From contig CAJUGZ010000070.1 of assembly GCA_910585855.1 (NCBI GenBank), positions 1-15,685 on the forward strand: a stretch of DNA of 15,685 nt, written 5' to 3'. Both the position numbers and the translations under genes were made by a program. Position 1 is the first letter of the stretch. Each line of letters starts with the position of its first letter. Below, piece after piece: positions 1 to 5,738 of this stretch. The notes under the pieces are model-generated. The model searched no databases. It had not been told where the DNA came from and saw only the letters and a list, made by a program, of their open reading frames with translations. The stretch comes from an uncultured Lachnospiraceae bacterium (GTDB lineage Bacteria > Bacillota_A > Clostridia > Lachnospirales > Lachnospiraceae).

Positions 1-3
1 TCC

Positions 4-239
4 ATGCAGGGTATGCAAAAAAAGGGGCGTGTTTAGCCCGGAGGATAGGGAAGAGAATGATTTATAGCTGACAAAATCTTTCCTTACGCCTGTTTCGTTT
101 CGGTTGTGATGAGGGCGAATTGCGCCCCGGTTCGTCCGGTTGAAAAAACCGAAAGCAGAAGCCCTAGACTTTCTTACCGTTTGGAGCGGAGCAGGCAAAG
201 GACAGGAGCAAATCACCTCTGGCGTCCGGTGAAAGCCAA
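4..239 (+). repeat. Dispersed intergenic repeat, copy A
   Basis: This stretch matches the reverse complement of 15448-15683 at about 90% identity (about 23 mismatches over ~236 bases counted by eye, no gaps seen). It starts with ATGCAGGGTATGC next to a run of seven A and ends at GTGAAAGCCAA. The first ~50 bases and the block around 167-210 are almost identical between copies, while 59-81 is divergent. It contains an open frame starting MRANCAPVR in both copies, but substitutions change many residues and no good ribosome binding site precedes it, so I treat the frame as incidental. It lies just past the end of the ABC transporter operon. It could be a structured RNA, a non-autonomous mobile element or a dispersed terminator repeat. 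I have the impression that similar sequences recur in Lachnospiraceae, but I could not check this. Confidence 0.85.
17..39 (-). terminator. Possible rho-independent terminator within repeat copy A
   Basis: Read on the minus strand, the direction of the ABC operon, the sequence forms GGGC, a 7-base loop TAAACAC, GCCC, then one C and seven T. The stem is only 4 bp, but the T run is long. The same arrangement is fully conserved in the other repeat copy (15648-15670, plus strand). It could end the RiPP/ABC transcript after it passes through the repeat. Confidence 0.45.
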
Positions 240-250
240 CCTATCAAAGC

Positions 251-1897
251 CTAATGTTCTATCTTTTGTACTTTTCCATCTTCAAAAATAAGATGACTTG
301 TATATAGTTTTCGGGTTTCTTTCCGTTCTACATGTGATACCACAATTACAGTTTTTGTCGGATCGGTAAGAAGATATTCTTCTGTTTCTATAAAAGAGTC
401 CTGATCCAAAGCACTATACGGCTCATCAAAAATCAATACATTTCGTCCTGAATAAAAAGCCCTTGCCAATTCTACTTTTTGTTTTTCTCCACCAGAAAGT
501 TTTTGCTGCAGATAACTTACTTTTTTATCATCTTCTACAAATAAACATACTTTTTGTTTTATTTTCTGGTAAACTTCTTCCTCTTCTTTCAAATCCAAAA
601 GAATATTTTCTTTTACTGTTCCATCAAATATAAACGGATTTTGCGGTATATAGGCAATTTGATTAAGCATTGTTTCTTTCTCTAAAGTTTCTTTTTCATT
701 GGACCATTCTACGAATCCTTTATAATTCTCATTTAATCCAAGCAGAATTTTTAACAGTGTTGTTTTTCCTGAACCGTTTTTTCCTGTAATCAGCAATTTT
801 TCTCCTGGAGCAATAGTAAAATCTATTCCTTCTAAAATGGTTCTTTCTCCTAATTTACAATTTTGGATATAACAGTGACATCCCATTTTACTTTCTGTTT
901 TTTGTGAATATTCTTTGGTTTCCAAGGTGAAATTCTCCATTTTCTTCTGTGGAAGCAGGATTGACTGATTAGACAGTTCATATTGTTCGGAGAGATTTTT
1001 TCGTATTTTCCTACAGCTAAAAACGGCTATTCCTGTTTGAATGGCATCTACCAGGCAATAGGTCATAGAAGAAGAAAGCTGTAAAAATGCCATCACCCAT
1101 CCTAATGTCAATTTCCCCTGGCTTACCAGATAAAACCCACCCAAACTGGTAATCTCGCCTGCCAATCGGTTCATATTTTGACCAGATATAAAATTTGCTG
1201 CCATTTGTGTTCTTTTTTTTGAACCTAATACGGCAATCTTTGAGATCCATTCCTTGTGCTGTCCAAATATGACTTCCAATAAAGAATAATGGCGAATGGT
1301 TTCTTTTCCTTTTTTTACTTCTGATAAAAATTTTGTATAGCCTTCTTTTTTTTGTAAAATTTCTTCTTTTGTTTTACCAATTTTGTCTACCTGCCGAATA
1401 CTTGACAAAATTGGCATGAGCATCACAATAAAACAAAACAGCCCATAATAAATATTAACAGAAAAAGTAACCGTAAATGCAAGTAAAACTTCTACCAAGC
1501 AAATAAGACCATGAATTGCTGCATAATAAAATTCATCGTCTAACATAGGGATATCATGATTGATTATACTTCCTAAACTTTTTCTTTCATATAAAAATTT
1601 TTTATTATGGACATAACTTTTATAGACTTGTTTCTTTAAACGATATGCTGCTTCTTTTGCAAAAAAGACTTGATGGATGGTATTAAGCCCTCCAATTATC
1701 CCCGTTAAACCCAAATAAAAAATAAATATCATTCCCCATCGCAGAGCCATGGACAAATCCATTGGCAAAGCATCCCATATTCGCTGCTGCAGCAAAGCAC
1801 TGATCATATTTTCTGCTCCAATTAATGGAGTAGTCAACAAAAGCCACAGGATTCTAACAGAAAGGCTTTTTTGTTTCTTTGTTTTATTTTCTTTCAT
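251..1897 (-). CDS. ABC exporter subunit 2 of the RiPP operon (fused membrane and ATPase domains)
   Basis: This is a 548-residue half-size ABC exporter when started at MKENKTKK (1897). That start has AAAGGTGAAG upstream and overlaps the preceding ABC gene by 14 bases; a further upstream in-frame ATG at 1945 lies deeper in that gene and is less likely. Residues ~10-300 form the hydrophobic membrane domain, and ~340-548 the ATPase. Visible motifs are Walker A GKNGSGKTT (372-380), Q-loop Q419, signature LSGGE (467-471), Walker B VLIFDE (487-492) and H-loop H522. There is no N-terminal C39 peptidase domain, so it should not cleave a leader itself. It probably pairs with the adjacent subunit as a heterodimer exporting the modified peptide, self-immunity included (inference). 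Both subunits keep consensus ATPase motifs. It is the last gene of the operon. Confidence 0.88.
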   Translation of the reverse strand: MKENKTKKQKSLSVRILWLLLTTPLIGAENMISALLQQRIWDALPMDLSMALRWGMIFIFYLGLTGIIGGLNTIHQVFFAKEAAYRLKKQVYKSYVHNKKFLYERKSLGSIINHDIPMLDDEFYYAAIHGLICLVEVLLAFTVTFSVNIYYGLFCFIVMLMPILSSIRQVDKIGKTKEEILQKKEGYTKFLSEVKKGKETIRHYSLLEVIFGQHKEWISKIAVLGSKKRTQMAANFISGQNMNRLAGEITSLGGFYLVSQGKLTLGWVMAFLQLSSSMTYCLVDAIQTGIAVFSCRKIRKNLSEQYELSNQSILLPQKKMENFTLETKEYSQKTESKMGCHCYIQNCKLGERTILEGIDFTIAPGEKLLITGKNGSGKTTLLKILLGLNENYKGFVEWSNEKETLEKETMLNQIAYIPQNPFIFDGTVKENILLDLKEEEEVYQKIKQKVCLFVEDDKKVSYLQQKLSGGEKQKVELARAFYSGRNVLIFDEPYSALDQDSFIETEEYLLTDPTKTVIVVSHVERKETRKLYTSHLIFEDGKVQKIEH

Positions 1898-3572
1898 TTT
1901 CTTCTTCACCTTTCTCTTCCCATAAATTTTTGACAAATGGTTCATTTTGTACTTGCTGTGGTGTTCCTGACTGAATGATTCTGCCGTCTTTCATTAAAAT
2001 TATTTTGTCAAATAAAAAATAATTTTCTTTTGCAATCTGATGCACAACTTCAAGAAAAGTCAAATCAGGATTTTGCAGCAATTTTCGCTCTATTTGAAAA
2101 TGATGTTTTGCATCGACTGCACTAAATGCTTCATCAAATACTAAAATACTGCGGTTTGACGCCACCGCCCGGGCAATCGCAATGCGCTGCATCTGACCGC
2201 CGGAAAGTTTTAATGCCTCTTTTTGCTCTATTATTTCTTCTAAATCACATAGCGAAACAGCATTTTGCATGATTGTATCGGGCAATTTTTGAAAACAGCC
2301 AATATTGTCTTTTACGCTTCCTGAAAGTAAAAAAAAGTTCTGATCGACAGAAGCGAAAACAGAAGAAATGCTTTCCCATGAAGATGCTGAACAATCTGTT
2401 CCATCTATCCAAATGCTACCCTGCTGATAGCCGTAATAGCCTAACAAATATTTTAACAATGTTGATTTTCCGCATCCATTTGGTCCTAAAAGCAATACTT
2501 TTTCTCCTTTTTTTATCGAAAAAGTAATCGGCTTTAAAATTTCTTTTTCTTGAATAAAAAAAGAATTTATATGTAATTCCAGACCATGATTCATCTGCAG
2601 TTTTTGATGATTCTCTATGGATTTTGTTTCCTGTGGGGAAGAATACGAAACACAATTATTCTGTTTTAAAAGACTCGAAATCTTTTCTGCCGTTTTTTGT
2701 ACAGAATGTACTTGAAACCATGCTGGCATGATTTGACGAATCGGTTTAAATAAATAATTCGAAAGCTGTACAATCAACATAATTTGCGATACTGTCAGCA
2801 GATTGGCAAGTATAAAAAAATTTCCACCCAATGTACAAATAGGAAGACTAAAACGTAAAAAAATAATGGTAATCAGACTTATCTTTTCCTTATGCCATCG
2901 AAGCTGTCCCTGTGCCATATATAAATCTTCTGCATATTGATGAAACTGGTTTTCCATTCTTTCCTGCTGCTGATACATCAAAATAGTTTCATATCCCGAT
3001 TCTGTCTGTTCCAAAAAAGTAAGCTGTTTCTCCTGCTGTTCACTGTTTTGTGCCTGATAAAACATTCCTTTTTTCCGGCTTTTTGCATTAACGGCTGCTA
3101 TCAAAAGAGAAAGCAGCAAAAGAGAAACTGCTACTGCAGGGTTTATATAAAAAATAATCCCAAATGCGATACAATAAAATACAACTTGCTCAATTAAATC
3201 AATTCCTCCTAAAAACAAATCTTCTTCTATTTTTTCTGCATCATTTAGTAAAACAGAACTATCTACCGCTATTTCTCTGTTTCTTACCATTACTTCTAAC
3301 AAATCCGCCTTTAAATTTTTCCCCGCCTGATGAATCGAATCGTATAATGCCTTTTGATGATAAATAGCTGCTTTCCTTAAAAATAAATACAAAAACATCA
3401 TCAGCAATACAAATCCTGCTACTTGATAAAGGTTTAATTGATGCTCTGCAACATAAATACCGCAATATAAACCAACTGCGGGAAGCATGGCATTAATATA
3501 ATACAGTGGAAGTGTTATGATATATCGAAAAAATTGAAACGCAGATCGATATCTGCAGAAAAAATAATACAT
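1884..3572 (-). CDS. ABC exporter subunit 1 of the RiPP operon (fused membrane and ATPase domains)
   Basis: The 562-residue protein has a membrane domain of roughly six hydrophobic segments (residues ~10-290) followed by an ATPase domain. Motifs are Walker A GPNGCGKST (363-371), Q-loop Q411, signature LSGGQ (456-460), Walker B ILVFDE (476-481) and H-loop H511. The start ATG lies just after the stop of the radical SAM gene, with the AAAGGAG ribosome binding site inside the end of that gene, so translation is probably coupled. The 3' end overlaps the second ABC subunit. No peptidase C39 domain is present. Family knowledge places such paired subunits with RiPP or bacteriocin export; the cargo here is inferred from the neighbouring precursor gene. 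Confidence 0.88.
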   Translation of the reverse strand: MYYFFCRYRSAFQFFRYIITLPLYYINAMLPAVGLYCGIYVAEHQLNLYQVAGFVLLMMFLYLFLRKAAIYHQKALYDSIHQAGKNLKADLLEVMVRNREIAVDSSVLLNDAEKIEEDLFLGGIDLIEQVVFYCIAFGIIFYINPAVAVSLLLLSLLIAAVNAKSRKKGMFYQAQNSEQQEKQLTFLEQTESGYETILMYQQQERMENQFHQYAEDLYMAQGQLRWHKEKISLITIIFLRFSLPICTLGGNFFILANLLTVSQIMLIVQLSNYLFKPIRQIMPAWFQVHSVQKTAEKISSLLKQNNCVSYSSPQETKSIENHQKLQMNHGLELHINSFFIQEKEILKPITFSIKKGEKVLLLGPNGCGKSTLLKYLLGYYGYQQGSIWIDGTDCSASSWESISSVFASVDQNFFLLSGSVKDNIGCFQKLPDTIMQNAVSLCDLEEIIEQKEALKLSGGQMQRIAIARAVASNRSILVFDEAFSAVDAKHHFQIERKLLQNPDLTFLEVVHQIAKENYFLFDKIILMKDGRIIQSGTPQQVQNEPFVKNLWEEKGEEENERK

Positions 3573-3573
3573 G

Positions 3574-4875
3574 TTATTCTCCTTTATTATCTTTCAGTTC
3601 ATTGACCATCTCTTGTTTTAACTCCCCTAAAAAACAAAAATAAGGGCTTGGGATCTCAAAACTTCCCATTTCTTGATAAAATACACCTGGACAATAAGAA
3701 CAAAATGGTTTTTTTTCACATTTACTGCATGTACAATTCTTTTTCAAATCCTCAAAATAAGCAATCCAATCCATACGTTCCTTCGACTGTAAAATATCAC
3801 TAAATTTATTTTGGAAAACATTTCCAAAAACAATATGATGCATCATTTCACATGGATTTACAACTCCATCTGGTGATATTCGAAATCGACATACACCCGC
3901 ATTACATAAACTGCCTGCTAAGGACAAATTTGCCTGTCGATAAATCTTTTTTAGTTTCTCCTTCTCTTTCACTCTAAACTCAATCGGTTTCCGATTTCCT
4001 TGGGCTGTTGGTGTAATTGCTGTAGTAACACCTACAGAGATTGATTTCGACTGCAATTCTTGAAAAATTTCTAAAAAGCTGTCACAATTTTCTTCTGTTA
4101 TTGCATAAGCAGCCCTTCCAAGTCCTTTTTCTTTTTGTAAATATGATAATACCTCATTTACTTTTCGAAAAGCCCCTTGTTTCTTAACAAAAGAATCATG
4201 TTCCTGTTCTTTTCCATATAATGATAATTGAATATCATATAAAGGAATATCTTTTATTTCTTCTAATAACTTTTCTGTCAATAATAGCCCGTTTGTTAAC
4301 AAAGTAATCAATAAATTCTTACTGGCTGCATATTTTAAAATTTCTATTAAATCTGGATGTAAAGCCGCTTCTCCTCCTGTAAAAAATACATTTACTGTAT
4401 TCAGTTTTTCTAAATCATCCAACACTTCAAAAACTTTTTCTTTATCTATCAACTTCTTAGTTTCTGTTAAACTGTCTTGAATATAACAATGAGGACATCT
4501 TAAATTACAATTATAGGTAAGTTCAATAAAAACATTATACGGCGACTGGCGCTGATAACAAGAATCAACAATCTTTTGTCGAATAGATTCCTGCTCTTTC
4601 CATTCATGATCTGTTTTGAATACTTTATCTTTTGTAGCTTTAGTTAATGTTACCATAAAATCATTTACATCCTTTATTAAAATATCCTTTGAAACAGAAT
4701 ATTTTTTTGATAAATAATCAATCGTTTCTTCTGTATTATGTTCCATACTATACTCACAAATCTCTTTTCCCACTGTATTTGTAAGAAAGATATATTTATT
4801 TACATGATTTCCAACTGGAAATATTGCATATTCATTTTTATCCAATTCAAAAATTTTATAATTCATAAAAGACAT
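3574..4875 (-). CDS. Radical SAM/SPASM peptide maturase with N-terminal PqqD-like domain
   Basis: This 433-residue enzyme should install a radical-derived crosslink or other change in the small precursor peptide. Residues ~1-80 resemble a PqqD-like RiPP recognition element. The radical SAM 4Fe-4S motif is C123-x3-C127-x2-C130 (CNLRCPHC), and GGE at 167-169 fits SAM binding. The C-terminal SPASM-type region is cysteine rich: C324, C329, C342, C381, C383, C386, C392, C395 and C414, enough for two auxiliary clusters. The ATG has AGTGAGG upstream. It lies 250 bases after the precursor and is followed at once by the two ABC genes. Relatives include thioether-forming (sactipeptide or ranthipeptide) and carbon-carbon crosslinking maturases. 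The precursor has only two cysteines, so the linkage type cannot be told from sequence. Confidence 0.9.
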   Translation of the reverse strand: MSFMNYKIFELDKNEYAIFPVGNHVNKYIFLTNTVGKEICEYSMEHNTEETIDYLSKKYSVSKDILIKDVNDFMVTLTKATKDKVFKTDHEWKEQESIRQKIVDSCYQRQSPYNVFIELTYNCNLRCPHCYIQDSLTETKKLIDKEKVFEVLDDLEKLNTVNVFFTGGEAALHPDLIEILKYAASKNLLITLLTNGLLLTEKLLEEIKDIPLYDIQLSLYGKEQEHDSFVKKQGAFRKVNEVLSYLQKEKGLGRAAYAITEENCDSFLEIFQELQSKSISVGVTTAITPTAQGNRKPIEFRVKEKEKLKKIYRQANLSLAGSLCNAGVCRFRISPDGVVNPCEMMHHIVFGNVFQNKFSDILQSKERMDWIAYFEDLKKNCTCSKCEKKPFCSYCPGVFYQEMGSFEIPSPYFCFLGELKQEMVNELKDNKGE

Positions 4876-4931
4876 TCTTTTTCCTCACTTTATCAAATAG
4901 TTTTTTTAACATATTATAGTTTCTTTACTAT

Positions 4932-4979
4932 GACGAGGTGCATATTTATAGCATATTTATCTATAATCTACACCTCGTC
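4932..4979 (-). promoter_or_regulatory. Stem-loop between precursor and maturase genes
   Basis: GACGAGGTG (4932-4940) and CACCTCGTC (4971-4979) are perfect 9-bp complementary arms separated by 30 AT-rich bases. The arms are the most GC-rich part of the 4876-5125 gap. On the minus-strand transcript, no T run follows, so a classical terminator is unlikely. It may be a partial attenuator, or a transcript-processing or stabilising hairpin keeping precursor mRNA more abundant than maturase mRNA. That role is inference. I saw no further convincing gene in this 250-base gap. Confidence 0.55.
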
Positions 4980-5125
4980 CTTACACCCTAAATTCCCTTT
5001 TAATAAAATCACCTTTTTAACTATAGAAAACTATTCACTTATAAGTTTAAAAAATATATACTAATCTTTTAATAGAATTCCTTCAATAGTTTCTATAAAA
5101 TTAAAATATCAACCTATGTATACAA

Positions 5126-5215
5126 TTAGCAACGCTCAGTGCAATAATCCATAATATCCGAATTTGCAATAGTTGATAAATCCTCTACATAAATAACTGG
5201 TTTTTCATATGTCAT
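5126..5215 (-). CDS. Candidate RiPP precursor peptide, 29 residues
   Basis: The frame opens at ATG 5215, ten bases after the very strong ribosome binding site GAAAGGAGG, and ends with TAA. The peptide begins MTYEKPVIYVEDL and ends NSDIMDYCTERC. The start resembles the Y-x-KP-x-[IV] leader style seen in small precursors next to SPASM maturases in Clostridia (family impression). The only two cysteines sit in a C-x3-C arrangement at the very end, with the last residue Cys, next to Tyr and Thr. A likely core is the last 8-12 residues. It is the first gene of the maturase and ABC exporter operon. No double-glycine leader site is visible, and no peptidase is encoded nearby. It is too short for most gene finders and may be unannotated. 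Assignment rests on position, ribosome binding site and composition. Confidence 0.8.
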   Translation of the reverse strand: MTYEKPVIYVEDLSTIANSDIMDYCTERC

Positions 5216-5243
5216 CTTGTCTGCCTCCTTTCAAATTTTATTG

Positions 5244-5255
5244 TGGTATATACCA
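5244..5255. promoter_or_regulatory. 12-bp palindrome upstream of precursor gene
   Basis: TGGTATATACCA is a perfect palindrome 29 bases upstream of the precursor ATG. Just upstream on the minus strand a weak promoter-like pair can be read (TTGGTT, 18 bases, GATAAT), which would place the palindrome near the transcription start. It could be a repressor or activator site, or chance in AT-rich DNA. Confidence 0.3.
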
Positions 5256-5431
5256 AATCTATTATCAACGTATAAAACGCTAATAACCAACTTTTCCTAT
5301 TTTCTCTGACACTATAAATTCAATAAAACCCTTTTCTCCCTATAATAAATACTGTTATTAAACCACATAATGTCTAATCCATAAAATTTAATAATTACGT
5401 TTACTTAAGTATAACTGCTAATTATCACTTT

Positions 5432-5542
5432 ATTTTACCACGTTTTTTCTCAAAGTCTATAACAAAAGTGGCACATTTATTTTAAATAATAAAAAAATGT
5501 GCCACTTTTGTTATAGACTTTTCCTCATTTTCTCTATACAAT
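5432..5542. promoter_or_regulatory. Symmetric divergent promoter/operator built on a 27-bp perfect inverted repeat
   Basis: Bases 5452-5478 are the exact reverse complement of 5495-5521, with a 16-base AT-only spacer. The inner arm carries AAGTGGCACATTT. The outer arm carries TAGACT, which is -35-like, on each outgoing strand. On the plus strand TAGACT (5514-5519), 17 bases and TACAAT (5537-5542) lead to the propeptide; a further TATAAT lies at 5551-5556. On the minus strand TAGACT (5459-5454), 16 bases and TAAAAT (5437-5432), preceded by TG, lead to the precursor operon with a leader of about 210 bases. It is the obvious target for the two-HTH regulator next door. A plain terminator is unlikely because transcription diverges from here. 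The rest of the 5216-5582 gap shows no gene. Confidence 0.7.
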
Positions 5543-5582
5543 AAATTAATTATAATATTAACTATGAAAAAGGAGATCAGCT

Positions 5583-5738
5583 ATGAAAATCAAAAAAACA
5601 CTTACAAAATACTTATGTACACTATTACTCTGCTCCACTATACTAATTCCAAAAATTCCTGTTACAAATCAACCTTCCACACCAGCTGAAACGGTTACTC
5701 CTTATTCTGATGCACCTAACCCTACTTTTAAAAATTAA
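5583..5738 (+). CDS. Secreted 51-residue propeptide, candidate quorum-sensing pheromone precursor
   Basis: ATG 5583 follows AAAAAGGAGATCAGCT, a good ribosome binding site. The peptide starts MKIKKTLTKY, continues with a hydrophobic core (LCTLLLCSTILI, residues 11-22), then a Pro/Thr-rich tail ending YSDAPNPTFKN. This is the layout of exported pheromone propeptides of RRNPP systems such as PapR, with the signal near the C-terminus. The cysteine region LLLC lacks the small residue of a lipobox, so a lipoprotein is less likely. The gene is convergent with, and overlaps by 4 bases, the regulator gene, and is preceded by the large inverted repeat. The mature signal is probably within the last ~10 residues (inference). 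It is too short for standard gene tracks. Confidence 0.75.
   Translation: MKIKKTLTKYLCTLLLCSTILIPKIPVTNQPSTPAETVTPYSDAPNPTFKN

Noticed and set aside
106..291. Open frame beginning MMRANCAPVR in repeat copy A
   Set aside because: It lies in a repeat, runs into the end of the ABC gene on the other strand, has no good ribosome binding site, and its residues change freely between the two repeat copies.
4983..5026. Possible 14-codon GTG-started second precursor in the gap before the maturase
   Set aside because: It has no convincing ribosome binding site, and its end falls inside the stem-loop arm. Other short frames there are only 9 codons long.
4738..5064. 108-codon plus-strand frame across the maturase 5' end
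   Set aside because: It is antisense to the maturase start and has an AT-rich, low-complexity composition (many Ile, Phe, Ser) with no ribosome binding site.
5452..5521. Inverted repeat as a bidirectional terminator
   Set aside because: Both neighbouring genes point away from it, and promoter-like hexamers sit symmetrically outside the arms. It would have no transcript to end.
5583..5738. Lipoprotein reading of the propeptide (LLLC)
   Set aside because: The residue before Cys is Leu rather than Gly, Ala or Ser, so the lipobox is poor. A Sec-exported pheromone propeptide fits better.
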